Part shown: piece by piece, positions 28,213-38,295 of the stretch | How positions within the stretch are numbered: the stretch's first letter is position 1 | How the letters are laid out: each line of letters begins with the position of its first letter | Source of the DNA: Methanohalophilus sp. | Lineage (GTDB): Archaea > Halobacteriota > Methanosarcinia > Methanosarcinales > Methanosarcinaceae | Assembly: GCF_030156785.1 (NCBI RefSeq) | Contig: NZ_JASGLW010000002.1 | Coordinates: 1 to 64,000, forward strand | Length of the DNA: 64,000 nt | Reading direction: 5' to 3' | The notes under the pieces: model-generated | Told to the model about the DNA's origin: nothing | Databases searched by the model: none | The model's input: only the letters and a program-made list of their open reading frames with translations | Position numbers and translations under genes: made by a program

Positions 28213-29022
28213 TCAGAATAATCGTGAGAGAAGAGAAGTTGGTTCACTGATGCAGCTTTCCCGGAATCCACAACTTTCACACAAGGGATTTTCCTTTCTT
28301 TCCGGCATCGTTCCCATTTTTATTTTCTCAATTTTTTTAATAACATTGATGGCATTGCGGCGATCTGTAGAATGGATTCTTACTTTTCTTATACTTCCGA
28401 AGGCAGCATATTGAACAATGCCTTCTGTAGGATGTGTTCCGGTATGTTCTCCCATTAGGAGGGCACTTGCAGCAAGATGTATCCTGTCATTTTTCCAGAT
28501 GCCGTTTTCAGGTGCCTTACCGGTTTTGATCAACATTGGGGATGGTTTTTCACCCAGACAAACTATTGCAGGAATTTGTCCTGTGAGATTCAGCTTTTTA
28601 CTTACAATGATGGGCTCGGTTTCAATCTCTGAAATTTCCTTTAGAACCTTCTTTTTTCCATGTTCATTGACGTATGCCATTAGATTTGAAGCGATGTTTT
28701 CCACTGGTACTTCCCTAAGTATACCCGGCATTTGAGCCTCGCTAAATAATTCAAGTTCGGGTCCATGGATCTGAAAGAGTTCTTGTGCTAATTCCTGGAG
28801 TCTATCTCTCATCGCGCTTACCAGTTCGATTTTATCGGCTGCATCTTGCAACAATTCCGGGTATTTATGTGCAAATTCCCTTATCAGAAGGTGCTTTAGA
28901 TATGCTTCCGAAATGTCTTGTTTTTCTTCTGTTTTCGAAGAAAAATACACTTTCCTAGGGCATCGAAGATAATTAACAACATCGGATAGTTTAGTATATC
29001 TAAATGGAAAAATTTCACTCAT
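28213..29022 (-). CDS. Cas4-like (RecB-family) protein, catalytic residues apparently altered
   Basis: The 269-residue protein shows the Cas4 pattern: an N-terminal cysteine in VVNYLRCPRKVYF and a C-terminal triplet (CESCGFRESC) that would hold a 4Fe-4S cluster. The central nuclease motifs are changed. LTGQIPAIV replaces the G-x-x-D motif, MLIKTGKAP lacks the acidic residue of E-x-K, and DRIHLAAS has His for the usual Gln. No CRISPR array or other cas gene is nearby. The frame extends to an ATG at 29082, but family starts and a TATA box at 29087-29098 favour 29022. Confidence 0.7.
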   Translation of the reverse strand: MSEIFPFRYTKLSDVVNYLRCPRKVYFSSKTEEKQDISEAYLKHLLIREFAHKYPELLQDAADKIELVSAMRDRLQELAQELFQIHGPELELFSEAQMPGILREVPVENIASNLMAYVNEHGKKKVLKEISEIETEPIIVSKKLNLTGQIPAIVCLGEKPSPMLIKTGKAPENGIWKNDRIHLAASALLMGEHTGTHPTEGIVQYAAFGSIRKVRIHSTDRRNAINVIKKIEKIKMGTMPERKENPLCESCGFRESCISEPTSLLSRLF

Positions 29023-29086
29023 CGGTCTATAATCTAGACTGAAATCATATAAACTCTCCTTCGACAATAGACGAACTACCATTCGT

Positions 29087-29098
29087 TAAATATATATG
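29087..29098. promoter_or_regulatory. Divergent TATA element
   Basis: TTAAATATATAT lies between the divergent Cas4-like gene and the HTH regulator gene. Its centre is about 33 bp before the regulator ATG (29126), giving a leader of only a few bases, and it could also serve the leftward gene. A second AT-rich stretch (TTATTATTTAG, about 29107-29117) is an alternative box for the leftward gene. Confidence 0.45.
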
Positions 29099-29125
29099 CA
29101 TTCTGGTTATTATTTAGTCTGACCC

Positions 29126-29866
29126 ATGGACGAGGATATATCCAGAGAAAACGTTCGGAGGCGTCTTGCCGAGAAGATGGCAGGGGAGATTACTCTCTCC
29201 GACAAACCAGGCGAAGCTCTCAAAAAATGGCGGCTTAATTTTGATATTGCTCAGACAGATCTGTCAGGATATCTGGGGGTATCTCCGTCGGTAATCAGTG
29301 ATTATGAAAGTGGGAGAAGGAAATCTCCGGGGACACTGATTGTCAGTAAGATAGTAGAAGCACTTCTGGACATAGACGAGTCTAAGGGAGGACAGAAAAT
29401 TCATGCCTATGAAGGGATGCTTTTCAGTGAAATCGCTTCACGGGCAGTTTATGCGACTTATGAATACACGTATCCTATACAGCTGGCAAAACTTGCCACG
29501 CTGATAGATGCAGACTTTGTCAATAAGGGCAATGAAAAACCTCTTTATGGTTTCACAGTGGTGGACAGCCGAAAAGCAATAGTTGAGCTGTCATCCCATG
29601 AATTCCAGAAATTATATGGATGGAGTACAGAGCGTGCAATGGTTTTCACCAAGGTGACTACGGGGAAGTCCCCCATGGTTGCAATCAGGGTGACAACTCT
29701 AAAACCTGCGGCAGTTGTGCTTCACGGGATTTCGGCAAAGAACGTGGATCCGATGGCAAAGAAGATGGCGGAGGTCGACAGGATACCTTTGCTTGCAACA
29801 ACGAAAGATCTTGATGAAATTGTGGATGTGCTTAAGAAGTACAGCCAGTATCATGTAATGGAATAA
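29126..29866 (+). CDS. HTH transcriptional regulator upstream of mevalonate genes
   Basis: The 246-residue product has a Cro/C1-type helix-turn-helix ([23 protein letters not shown], about residues 43-66) and a C-terminal domain of about 150 residues conserved in euryarchaea. It stands directly before HMG-CoA synthase, thiolase and the DUF35 protein, an order found in many euryarchaea. It probably regulates or is coregulated with isoprenoid precursor synthesis; the ligand is unknown. Confidence 0.85.
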   Translation: MDEDISRENVRRRLAEKMAGEITLSDKPGEALKKWRLNFDIAQTDLSGYLGVSPSVISDYESGRRKSPGTLIVSKIVEALLDIDESKGGQKIHAYEGMLFSEIASRAVYATYEYTYPIQLAKLATLIDADFVNKGNEKPLYGFTVVDSRKAIVELSSHEFQKLYGWSTERAMVFTKVTTGKSPMVAIRVTTLKPAAVVLHGISAKNVDPMAKKMAEVDRIPLLATTKDLDEIVDVLKKYSQYHVME

Positions 29867-29898
29867 AATCGCATCTACCAAAAAAGGTGATTTCAACA

Positions 29899-30948
29899 AT
29901 GACTGTTGGCATAGTTTCTTATGGGGCTTACATCCCCAAATATCGTATAAAAGTAGAGGATATAGCTAGGGTTTGGGGAGATGACGCCGATATCCTAAGT
30001 GCGGGACTTATGGTTAACGAGAAATCTGTCCCTGATCTTGATGAGGATACAGCTACCATTGCAGTTGAGGCAGCAAGGGCAGCCATCTGCAGAGCGGGAA
30101 TAAATCCTTCACGTATTGAAGCGGTTTATACCGGTTCAGAGAGTCATCCCTATGCTGTCAAGCCAACCAGTACCATAGTTGCAGAAGCAATCGAGGCAAC
30201 TCCCTCTATGACTGCGGCAGATTTTGAATTTGCCTGCAAGGCAGGTACTGCCGCTATTCAGGCATGTATGGGTCTTGTACAGTCTGGAATGGTGGATCTT
30301 GGAATTGCAATAGGTGCGGATGTTTCCCAGGGTGCTCCGGGTGATGCACTCGAATACACAGCAGCGGCAGGAGGCGTTGCATATATTATCGGCAGCAACG
30401 AATCCGAGATGGTTGCAGTTATCGAAGACACTTTTTCATTTACTACTGATACCCCTGATTTCTGGAGACGCGAAGGAATGCCCTACCCGGAACACGGGGG
30501 TCGCTTTACCGGGGAACCGGGTTATTTCAAACATGTTATGGGCGCGGCACGGGGTCTTATGGAAAAAATGGGCACATCGCCGGAAGATTATGATAATGCT
30601 GTATTCCATCAGCCAAATGGGAAATTCCCTTCAAAGGTAGCGAAAATGCTCGGTTTTAGTAAGGAGCAAATAAAACCCGGTCTTGTGGTTCCATGGTTGG
30701 GAAATACCTATTCCGGTTCTTGCATGATGGGAATAGCTGCAACCCTTGATCAAGCAAAGCCGGGAGATCGGATATTTGCAACTGCATTTGGATCCGGTGC
30801 AGGCGGTGATGCTTTTAGTTTCCGTGTAACAGATCGTATTGATGAAGTAAGGGATCAAGCCCCAAAAGTGGAAGAATTGCTTGCAAACCCTGTTTACATG
30901 GATTATGCCATGTATGCAAAGCATAAGGGCAAGATAAGACTTGGGTGA
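29899..30948 (+). CDS. Hydroxymethylglutaryl-CoA synthase
   Basis: HMG-CoA synthase condenses acetoacetyl-CoA with acetyl-CoA in the mevalonate pathway for archaeal lipids. The 349-residue archaeal form has [13 protein letters not shown] at the start, the nucleophilic cysteine in [12 protein letters not shown], and the [10 protein letters not shown] and [10 protein letters not shown] motifs. An upstream GTG at 29887 is possible, but the ATG at 29899 has AAAGGTGA at ideal distance. In archaea this enzyme works in one complex with thiolase and the DUF35 protein encoded next. Confidence 0.95.
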   Translation: MTVGIVSYGAYIPKYRIKVEDIARVWGDDADILSAGLMVNEKSVPDLDEDTATIAVEAARAAICRAGINPSRIEAVYTGSESHPYAVKPTSTIVAEAIEATPSMTAADFEFACKAGTAAIQACMGLVQSGMVDLGIAIGADVSQGAPGDALEYTAAAGGVAYIIGSNESEMVAVIEDTFSFTTDTPDFWRREGMPYPEHGGRFTGEPGYFKHVMGAARGLMEKMGTSPEDYDNAVFHQPNGKFPSKVAKMLGFSKEQIKPGLVVPWLGNTYSGSCMMGIAATLDQAKPGDRIFATAFGSGAGGDAFSFRVTDRIDEVRDQAPKVEELLANPVYMDYAMYAKHKGKIRLG

Positions 30949-30957
30949 GGGATAAAC

Positions 30958-32130
30958 ATGAGAGACGTAGCTATTATCGGTGTGAAAACTACAAAATTTG
31001 GAGAAATGTGGGGTAGGTCCTTTAGGGATATTGTTGTAGAAGCAGGTGTAGGGGCCCTTGAGGATGCTATGGTTTACGGAGAAGATATCGATAGCATCTT
31101 TGTTGGGAATATGAGCGGAGGACAGTTTGTAGAACAGGAACACATTGGTGCCCTTATTGCGGATTATTCCGGTCTTGCGGGTGAATTGCATATCCCTGCC
31201 ACACGTGTGGAAGCCGCCTGTGCTTCCGGAGGCCTAGCCCTGAGGCATGGAATACTGGCTGTTGCTTCCGGTTACGACGATATTGTTGTTGCAGCAGGTG
31301 TAGAAAAGATGACAGACGTTTCCTCAAGCAGTGCTTCAACTGCCTTGGCAGCGGCGGCAGATCGTGAATGGGAAGGGATGATGGGTGCAACATTCCCGGG
31401 GCTTTATGCAATGATAGCCCGCCTTCACATGCATAAGTACGGTACTACCAGCGAACAACTTGCACAGGTAGCCGTGAAAAACCATGAAAACGGTTCAATG
31501 AACCCAATTGCCCAGTACCACAACAAAATATCCGTAGAACAGGTGCTTAAATCCGTAATGGTTGCTGATCCTTTGCACATATTCGACTGTTCTCCGATTA
31601 CAGACGGTGCAGCAGCAGTTGTGCTGGCTCCTGCGGATATGGCTCGTGAATATACTGATACTCCGATTTATGTTAAAGCAACGGCACAGGCAAGTGATAC
31701 AATCGCACTGCATGATCGCCGCGATATCACTACTCTTGATGCTACAGTACATGCCGGCAAGCGTGCTTATGAAATGGCTGGGCTGGGTCCAAAAGACATC
31801 GATGTAGTTGAAGTACATGACTGTTTCACAATTGCAGAAATTTGTGCGATTGAGGATCTGGGTTTTGTCGAAAAAGGACAGGGTGGAAAAATAACTGAAG
31901 AAGGTCAGACCGCCATAGGAGGCAGCATTCCCATAAACACATCGGGCGGATTGAAGGCATGTGGTCACCCAGTGGGTGCCACAGGTATCAAGCAGGCAGC
32001 TGAAATCGTAACACAACTGCGCGGTGAAGCCGGTAAGCGTCAGGTTGACGGTGCAGAAGTAGGGATGACCCACAATGTAGGTGGTTCAGGTGCTACCGCT
32101 GTGGTTCATATACTTTCGAGGGAGAGGTGA
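30958..32130 (+). CDS. Acetyl-CoA acetyltransferase (thiolase)
   Basis: Thiolase makes acetoacetyl-CoA from two acetyl-CoA. The 390-residue protein has the acyl-binding cysteine in [12 protein letters not shown], and the C-terminal motifs [25 protein letters not shown] and a final [16 protein letters not shown]. It follows HMG-CoA synthase by 9 bp. In Methanothermococcus the thiolase and HMG-CoA synthase form a channel-like complex through DUF35; the same gene set here suggests the same assembly. Confidence 0.95.
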   Translation: MRDVAIIGVKTTKFGEMWGRSFRDIVVEAGVGALEDAMVYGEDIDSIFVGNMSGGQFVEQEHIGALIADYSGLAGELHIPATRVEAACASGGLALRHGILAVASGYDDIVVAAGVEKMTDVSSSSASTALAAAADREWEGMMGATFPGLYAMIARLHMHKYGTTSEQLAQVAVKNHENGSMNPIAQYHNKISVEQVLKSVMVADPLHIFDCSPITDGAAAVVLAPADMAREYTDTPIYVKATAQASDTIALHDRRDITTLDATVHAGKRAYEMAGLGPKDIDVVEVHDCFTIAEICAIEDLGFVEKGQGGKITEEGQTAIGGSIPINTSGGLKACGHPVGATGIKQAAEIVTQLRGEAGKRQVDGAEVGMTHNVGGSGATAVVHILSRER

Positions 32131-32134
32131 GAAA

Positions 32135-32524
32135 ATGTCAGTTCCAAGATTCTGGAGGCAGCAGGTACAGAGGTACAATCTCGTTGGTACACATTGTAAA
32201 AACTGTAATGAATATTATTATCCACCACGGAATACCTGCCCCATCTGCAGAAGGGAAGGTGCAATCGAATCTTATAAATTCAAAGGACTGGGTGAAGTTG
32301 TTTCCTATACAATAATTCACACGGCGGCAGAAGGGTTTGAACACCAGACTCCTTATGTATTGGGAATTGTGAAACTTGATGAAGGTCCCAGGCTTACTTC
32401 ACAGATTGTAGCAGATATTGATGAAGTGGAGATAGGGACAAGGGTCCGCCCGGTTTTCCGCAAATTAGGTCAAAGCGGGGATCGCGGTATGATCTATTAC
32501 GGAACAAAGTTCACTCCGGTCTGA
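32135..32524 (+). CDS. DUF35 OB-fold protein, scaffold of the thiolase/HMG-CoA synthase complex
   Basis: The 129-residue protein has an N-terminal zinc ribbon (CKNCNEYYYPPRNTCPIC) and a C-terminal OB-fold, the standard DUF35 layout. In the archaeal complex it bridges thiolase and HMG-CoA synthase. The frame is open upstream into the thiolase gene, but the ATG at 32135, four bases after the thiolase stop and preceded by GGGAGAGGTGA, is the evident start. Confidence 0.92.
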   Translation: MSVPRFWRQQVQRYNLVGTHCKNCNEYYYPPRNTCPICRREGAIESYKFKGLGEVVSYTIIHTAAEGFEHQTPYVLGIVKLDEGPRLTSQIVADIDEVEIGTRVRPVFRKLGQSGDRGMIYYGTKFTPV

Positions 32525-32528
32525 TTAT

Positions 32529-33047
32529 ATGATCGAAGTAGAGGTCAAGGCGAGGCTTTCTCTTACCCGCGCAAGGGAAGTCTTAAAAGAACTTAAAGCA
32601 AAATTTGTGGAATCAGAGAAGCATTATGACATCTATTACAATGCTCCTCACCGCAATTTTGCCATAACAGATGAAGCCCTCAGACTTCGATTGGTAAACG
32701 GCCGTTCGGTTATGACTTACAAGGGTGAGAAACTGGATGACCTTACAAAGAGCCGAGAAGAGCTCCAGACCACAGTGGAATGGGATTCAACATAGGCAAT
32801 CTTGGATCGACTGGGTTTCACAAAAGCGGCAACAGTTGAAAAACTTCGCGATGTATATAAAGTAGGGGATATTACTGTTTGTCTCGATCAGGTAGACTCA
32901 CTGGGCGAATTTATTGAATTCGAACTGTTTTCAGAAAAAAGCATTGAAGAAAGCCGTGACAAGCTTTTTGAGCTTATGGAGAAATTTGGTTTGGGAGTAG
33001 ACGATTCCATCAGAAAATCTTATATGGAATTGGTGATGGGTGAATAA
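32529..33047 (+). CDS. CYTH-domain protein (class IV adenylate cyclase-like) with in-frame TAG
   Basis: Read across the TAG at 32793-32795, this is a 172-residue CYTH protein of normal length. The first part has the EVEVKARL signature, ALRLRLVNG and MTYKGEKLD; the second has LDRLGFTKAATVEKLRDVYK, VCLDQVDSLGEFIEFEL and IRKSYMEL. Both parts are in one frame with no shift, and the TAG falls at codon 89, between TTVEWDST and AILDRLGF, where relatives have a continuous helix. Pyrrolysine or suppression is likely; a nonsense mutation is the alternative. CYTH enzymes act on triphosphates such as ATP or thiamine triphosphate. The gene starts 4 bp after the DUF35 gene. Confidence 0.82.
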
Positions 33048-33077
33048 ACCCATCACTATTTGTCTTTTGCTTAATCT

Positions 33078-35123
33078 TTAACCGATATTTGTGCCGGCAT
33101 CTACTTTCTTTTCCGGCTGGAGAAGGATCGCACTACCATTATCATCGATTCCTGCCAGTACCATTCCATTGGATTCAACACCGCACAGCTTTGCAGGCTC
33201 AAGGTTTGCAAGAACGATTACCTGTTTGCCTTTTAAATCCTCGGGATTATGGGTCAGAGCAATTCCTGCAACCACCTGACGCAGATTTTCTTCCCCAAGA
33301 TCAACTTCAAGGCGCAGTAGTTTCTTGGATTTCTTGATCTTCTCGGCATTTACAATGGTACCCACACGCAGGTCTAATTTTGAAAAGTCATCAAATGTGA
33401 TAAGTTCTTTCATCTTTTTTATCTCCTTTTTCTTCTCGGTTCCACTCTCTTTTTCCATCGCTGCTTTCACTCTTCTGGATGCAATGGTTTCCATCTCTTC
33501 GATTTTTTCGTCTTCTATTTTATCAAAGAGGATGGATGGTTTTTCAAGAGTTATCCCGCTTTTTACAGGTGTCAGAGCATCAGCATATCCTGCTGTGTGA
33601 ACATCAGTTTCCATACCTATTTGTTTCCATGCATTTTCCATTTTTTCCGGCAGGATAGGTTCAAAGAGCAGGCAGAGGGCTTTTGCAATCTGGATACAAT
33701 TTTTAATAACTTCGCCACATGCATCCTTATCTTCTTTGATGAGTTTCCATGGTTCGTTGGATTGGAAGTATGTGTTTCCGTATGATGCAAGTGCCATTGT
33801 TGTGTCGGCATATTTTTTAAACTCATAGTTTTCCATTGCTTCGCTGCTGGATTCGATAGTCTTACGGATCTTCTCTATTATTTCAGGTTTTATCTCACCT
33901 TCAGGGATTTCCTTGAAATTCTTAAATGTGAAGAGAAGTGTTCTGTACAGGAAGTTCCCAAAAACACCCACAAGCTCAGTGTTGACCTTGTCCTGGAATA
34001 CCTTCCATGAGAAATTCAGTTCCTTTGTGTGCGAGGTGTAGCTTGCAAGGTAATAGCGAAGCAAATCCGGATGGAATCCGTGATCAAGATAATCCTCACC
34101 AACCCATACAACATATCCGCGACTCTTTGAGAATGTCTTATCCTCAATTTTCACCATTCCCGAGGCAACAACCGCCCATGGCTGGCTGTATCCTGCACCC
34201 TTGAGCATTGCCGGCCAGAAGATACAGTGGTGGTAGATAATGTCTCCTCCGATAAAGTGGATAATACGCCCATCGCCTTTCCAGAACTTCTCCCAGCTTT
34301 CATTGTTTGCTTCTGCCCATTCCTCTGTAAATGCAATATATCCAATAGGAGCATCAACCCAAACATAAACAACAAGGTCATCATGTCCCGGGAATTTAAC
34401 TCCCCACTCAAGGTTTCGGGTGATACACCAGTCAGTAAGTTCCTGCTTGATCCATCCCAGTGCATAATTTTTTGCATTGGTAGTTCCTCCAAGGTTTTCA
34501 AGGTAATCTAGCAGGAAGTCTTTGAATTCCGAAAGCTTGAAGAAAAAGTGCTCCTGTTTTCTATATTCTGCAGGTCCTCCACATGTTGTACAGGTAGGGG
34601 ATTCCAGTTCTCCCGGTTCAAGGTGTTTGCCACATCCCTGATCACACTCGTCACCTCTTGCCTCTTTTTTACAGTGGGGGCATATCCCCTTAACATACCT
34701 GTCCGGCAGGAAGCGGTCACATGAAGGGCAGTAGGCTATCTCGACGATTTTCGGAAATATATAACCGTTTTCGATTAATTTGTTCACAATTTCGGTTGTA
34801 CGATTGTGATTTATGGGGTCATCAGTGGTACCAAAGGCGTCGAACTTCACTCCCACTTTCTTGAAGGTTTCATCAAAGTGCTTGTGATAGATCTTTATCA
34901 GCTCAGCAGGTGTTGTATTCAATTCCTCGGCATTGAACACAATAGGTGTTCCATGCGTGTCGGAACCGCAAACAAAGGTAACTTCCTGACCCATTTTCTT
35001 TAATGAGCGCACGAAAATATCTGCCGGGATATAAGTTCGCAAATGCCCGATGTGAGCCATTCCGTTTGCGTAAGGAAGACCACATGTTACAAGTACGGGT
35101 TTATCAGATGGAAATTGTGACAT
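33078..35123 (-). CDS. metG: Methionyl-tRNA synthetase
   Basis: This 681-residue enzyme charges tRNA-Met. The class I HIGH motif is AHIGHL near residue 24 and the KMSKS motif appears as KTFSKSRGY. The connective domain carries two CxxC zinc knuckles (CPSCDRF, CPHCKK) and further CxxC-type pairs (CDQGCG, CTTCGG). The C-terminal 110 residues form an EMAP-II/Arc1p-type tRNA-binding OB-fold ([18 protein letters not shown]). Size and order fit archaeal MetG with fused OB domain. Confidence 0.96.
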   Translation of the reverse strand: MSQFPSDKPVLVTCGLPYANGMAHIGHLRTYIPADIFVRSLKKMGQEVTFVCGSDTHGTPIVFNAEELNTTPAELIKIYHKHFDETFKKVGVKFDAFGTTDDPINHNRTTEIVNKLIENGYIFPKIVEIAYCPSCDRFLPDRYVKGICPHCKKEARGDECDQGCGKHLEPGELESPTCTTCGGPAEYRKQEHFFFKLSEFKDFLLDYLENLGGTTNAKNYALGWIKQELTDWCITRNLEWGVKFPGHDDLVVYVWVDAPIGYIAFTEEWAEANNESWEKFWKGDGRIIHFIGGDIIYHHCIFWPAMLKGAGYSQPWAVVASGMVKIEDKTFSKSRGYVVWVGEDYLDHGFHPDLLRYYLASYTSHTKELNFSWKVFQDKVNTELVGVFGNFLYRTLLFTFKNFKEIPEGEIKPEIIEKIRKTIESSSEAMENYEFKKYADTTMALASYGNTYFQSNEPWKLIKEDKDACGEVIKNCIQIAKALCLLFEPILPEKMENAWKQIGMETDVHTAGYADALTPVKSGITLEKPSILFDKIEDEKIEEMETIASRRVKAAMEKESGTEKKKEIKKMKELITFDDFSKLDLRVGTIVNAEKIKKSKKLLRLEVDLGEENLRQVVAGIALTHNPEDLKGKQVIVLANLEPAKLCGVESNGMVLAGIDDNGSAILLQPEKKVDAGTNIG

Positions 35124-35267
35124 TTTGATACTCCATTATGAATGATATGAATGATATTTCAATGGAATTGGAGCCAATTATAAAATACGTTTCGCTTGTT
35201 AACTGATTGTCGGGAAAGTTTTTATGTCCTGCCTTGTATATTTCGTTTACTTGCAAAGGGGCCTTTG

Positions 35268-36461
35268 ATGACTGATAATTCTGATAAGATTTTTGAAAAT
35301 GAAACAGATCGTATTCAGGAAGTGGATTCAGATTCACATTCTCATATCGCACCTGAAGGCAATTCCGGTGATTTCCCGGAAAGTGACTTTGGTATTTACA
35401 CTGAAATTGAAGATTCAGCTCCAGAGAAAGAAGTTGAAAACAATCATGAGGAATCTGTTTCCAATAAAGTTGATGAAATCGTTTCACCGATTAAGAAGAA
35501 TTCTGCAAGTGCAAAATCCTCGTATTCATCTTCCTTTCCACAGCCTAGGAAAGGCAACTGGATCAAATATATGGCAGTTGTTGCTGGTTTACTTCTCATA
35601 GTATTTGCAAGTTTTGCAGTTATAATTTATTCAGTCGAAGGAGATCTTTATCCCTCAGGGGAAAGAGTGGCTGTGATTTATCTTCAGGGAACCATGATCA
35701 CTGGCAGCATTCCATCGGGATATGGCTATGTGACCTCCGAGGAAATCATAGAAAACATCCGTGAAGCCGTTGATGACGAAAGCGTCAAGGCCATTGTACT
35801 GCGCATCAACAGCGGTGGCGGTTCGGCTGTGGCGGGGGAGGAGATATATAATGAGGTTAAGAGAGCAAGGGAGATGGGTGTTCCAGTAGTTGCGTCCATT
35901 GGCGATATTGGGGCAAGTGCAGCATATTATGCAGCATCAGCTTCGGATGTGATTGTTGTCAATCCCAATACCATGACCGGCAGTATTGGAGTCATCTGGG
36001 TTTTCACCAATATGTCTGCATATTATGAAGAAGAAGGCATTGAGTATTATGTTGCCAAATCAGGCGATTTCAAGGATATGGGAAGTTCCTGGAGGGGTCT
36101 GACAGATGAAGAAAAGGAATATGCGGACGATGTTGTAATGGAGGTCTACACTCTGTTTATAGAGGATGTAGCCAAAGGGCGCAATATGACGATCAGTGAA
36201 GTTGAGATGCTTGCAGACGGCAGGATTTATACTGGTGCTAATGCCAGACGGCTTGGGCTTGTGGATGAGTTCGGGAACCTTTACGATTCCATTGAAATAG
36301 CTGCAGAACTTGCGGGGATTGAAGGGGAACCAGATGTGTATTATGTTAATAAACCATCTCTCTCAAGCCTGCTTTTTGGCTCAGAAGCCTCAATTCAGGA
36401 AATTATTAGGGGGTTGGTAAGCTATTATAAGGAATCGCCTTTCGGGGTTTTGACGGCATGA
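35268..36461 (+). CDS. sppA: Signal peptide peptidase SppA (S49 family)
   Basis: The 397-residue protein has an acidic cytoplasmic N-terminus of about 95 residues, one membrane helix (YMAVVAGLLLIVFASFAVII) and an S49 protease domain. Catalytic-region motifs are LRINSGGGSAVAGEEIY and DIGASAAYYAASASD, followed by NTMTGSIGVI. The upstream TTG of the frame is not needed; the ATG at 35268 has AAGGGG before it. It probably degrades signal peptides or membrane proteins. The acidic N-terminal extension is unusual in length. Confidence 0.9.
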   Translation: MTDNSDKIFENETDRIQEVDSDSHSHIAPEGNSGDFPESDFGIYTEIEDSAPEKEVENNHEESVSNKVDEIVSPIKKNSASAKSSYSSSFPQPRKGNWIKYMAVVAGLLLIVFASFAVIIYSVEGDLYPSGERVAVIYLQGTMITGSIPSGYGYVTSEEIIENIREAVDDESVKAIVLRINSGGGSAVAGEEIYNEVKRAREMGVPVVASIGDIGASAAYYAASASDVIVVNPNTMTGSIGVIWVFTNMSAYYEEEGIEYYVAKSGDFKDMGSSWRGLTDEEKEYADDVVMEVYTLFIEDVAKGRNMTISEVEMLADGRIYTGANARRLGLVDEFGNLYDSIEIAAELAGIEGEPDVYYVNKPSLSSLLFGSEASIQEIIRGLVSYYKESPFGVLTA

Positions 36462-36470
36462 GGATAAAAG

Positions 36471-37409
36471 TCATGCCGTTTCTTTCATGTCTTCCATAAG
36501 TTCCAGCCCGAGGTAATCCCTGATAACAACAAAAGCCATGCTTGGGGGAAATGCTCCAACCTCGGTGACTATAAGATCGATGTATTCCGATGGTGTAACA
36601 TCAAATGCCGGATTTCTGACTTTTACATTCGGCAGTTCTGCAATTATTTTGGGATCGATGACCTCGTCAGCTGATCTGTCTTCAATTTCGATCATGTCGC
36701 CCATCACGGTCATGGGATGGAATTTGTAAGTTTCGGCAGCGGAAATGAAATTTACCCGTGCTTCTTTTGCGGCAAGTGCAAGCTGGGAAGTGCCGATCTT
36801 GTTAACCAGTGCGCCATTGGCTGTAATGGAGTCTGCACCCACGATAACCACGTCGACTTCCTTCATGAAAATGCGCACGGCAGAATCAACAATAAGTGTG
36901 GTTTGTATTCCTGTTTCATTCAGTTCCCGGATTGTGATGAATCCCTGCCTGCGTGGTCTGGACTCGGTTGTGTAAACCCTGATGTTCTTTCCCTGCTTGT
37001 GGGCAGCTTTTATAATAGCAAGGGCTGCATGTGAATTGCAGTGTGTCATCACAACATCTCCGTCTTTCAGGCGTTTCGCCCCGATCTGTGCGATAGTTTC
37101 CAGTGCTTTTTTTGCTCTTTCAATAAATTTGTCAGCATTAGCAATAATTTGCTCCCGTGCCTCTTCCACGGTGGACGCATCATACCTAGTGGTAAGCATA
37201 ACGGCGTTTGGAAGGGATACTGCTGTGGGGCGGGTATCCACAAGAATGGCGGCTGCTTCCAGAACTTTGGCCTCAAACTCTTCTAAAGATGATACCTGTA
37301 ACTCCCTCACATAATCTCTGAGGGCAGTGGCTGCTGCAACAGCTATCCGACCTGCTCCCCTGATCTCCATTGTGCGAATTTTTTCTGCGGTTTCAAGTAA
37401 TTGCTGCAT
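36471..37409 (-). CDS. Ribose-1,5-bisphosphate isomerase
   Basis: The enzyme converts ribose-1,5-bisphosphate to ribulose-1,5-bisphosphate in the archaeal AMP/pentose bisphosphate pathway, upstream of type III RuBisCO. The 312-residue product belongs to the eIF2B-alpha/MtnA superfamily, with EIRGAGRIAVAAATAL at the N-terminus, VMTHCNSHAALAIIKAA, TESRPRRQG and the VIVGADSITANGALVNKIGT block. The RGAG and CNSH motifs favour R15P isomerase over an eIF2B-like protein. RuBisCO and AMP phosphorylase genes are not in the window. Confidence 0.85.
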   Translation of the reverse strand: MQQLLETAEKIRTMEIRGAGRIAVAAATALRDYVRELQVSSLEEFEAKVLEAAAILVDTRPTAVSLPNAVMLTTRYDASTVEEAREQIIANADKFIERAKKALETIAQIGAKRLKDGDVVMTHCNSHAALAIIKAAHKQGKNIRVYTTESRPRRQGFITIRELNETGIQTTLIVDSAVRIFMKEVDVVIVGADSITANGALVNKIGTSQLALAAKEARVNFISAAETYKFHPMTVMGDMIEIEDRSADEVIDPKIIAELPNVKVRNPAFDVTPSEYIDLIVTEVGAFPPSMAFVVIRDYLGLELMEDMKETA

Positions 37410-37531
37410 GTAAAGGAATTTGGAGTTGGGGAATTTATAGATATGGGAAGGGATTTTTGATCATGTCTTAATCAATAGCCTATAATGGTGATCAATAGGT
37501 CAATTTTAAAAAACAGTATAAAAAAATACTT

Positions 37532-37915
37532 ATGTCAAAAATCTATTTATTTGCTAATATGCCCCAACCAGAAGACACTGTGAATATAGCAGTGAAAGAA
37601 TTGATTGTTGGTTTTGGAGCAGCTGAAGGGTTATGGATCCATACTGGTGTGAATCCATTGGAAGAGATTTTGAATGCTTTCACTCCGCTTCTTCAAGGAA
37701 CTCATTTTGAATATTGTGTAACTCTTTCGTGGATTCTAATATTTGTTATAATTCCGATATTTCAAATTTTGCTGACTTATGCTTGGGGTGGGATTCTAGG
37801 ATTATTGGCACTTCTCATGGCATTTATAGGGGGTATATTCATTAGCAACATCGTCGGAATATTTCTTGTATTTGCTGGGATTTTGCTTGGAATCTATTCA
37901 TTTTCAGCAGATTAA
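37532..37915 (+). CDS. Hypothetical membrane protein
   Basis: The 127-residue product is unrecognised. A soluble N-terminal part of about 60 residues is followed by three hydrophobic stretches (about residues 68-83, 86-101 and 103-123) rich in Ile, Leu, Phe and Gly. A TATA-like AGTATAAAAAAA sits close before the ATG, so the message would be nearly leaderless. A second ATG at 37559 is possible. It stands alone between R15P isomerase and a small basic/acidic protein gene. Confidence 0.5.
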   Translation: MSKIYLFANMPQPEDTVNIAVKELIVGFGAAEGLWIHTGVNPLEEILNAFTPLLQGTHFEYCVTLSWILIFVIIPIFQILLTYAWGGILGLLALLMAFIGGIFISNIVGIFLVFAGILLGIYSFSAD

Positions 37916-38050
37916 ACGATATATTTTTCTGATTTGATTTGTTTTGTTTTTAAACTCTTGTACCATATAGTTAGTTATGATTATAGCTTCATGAAGTAGA
38001 CATGAGCTATCGGAAAGTGATTTATTATCTCAGTCCAATTTGATGAAATC

Positions 38051-38200
38051 ATGTCAGAATCTAAAAGCAACATCTCCGATGAGGAACTCGATGAATTGCT
38101 CGTCAAAACCAGTCAGAAGCAAATTCGCAGTGATTACCGGAGAAGCTTGGGCTCGGAAGCGGGCAGACGTTATCGGGACAAAGACCTGAAAAAAGAATGA
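38051..38200 (+). CDS. Small hypothetical charged protein (49 residues)
   Basis: A short gene encodes a 49-residue, highly charged, soluble protein that starts MSESKSNISDEELDELLVKT and ends in the basic stretch RRYRDKDLKKE. Third-position choice resembles the neighbours, and an acidic helix is followed by an Arg/Lys-rich one, as in small nucleic-acid or protein-binding factors. I do not recognise a family. It lies 95 bp before the aldehyde dehydrogenase start. Confidence 0.45.
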   Translation: MSESKSNISDEELDELLVKTSQKQIRSDYRRSLGSEAGRRYRDKDLKKE

Positions 38201-38295
38201 AATTCAGGCAATCGATAAAATCCTTTTTTCTTTGGAATGTTAAGGAGCCCACAATTACCCATCTCTTATATTCCATCAGTCACAAAGTTACAATC

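Noticed and set aside
28213-29022. Part of a CRISPR-Cas locus
   Set aside because: No repeat array and no other cas gene in the window; the catalytic motifs are altered.
32529-33047. Two separate small genes (32529-32795 and 32802-33047)
   Set aside because: They are in the same frame, make one complete CYTH domain, and the second lacks its own ribosome site and CYTH N-terminus.
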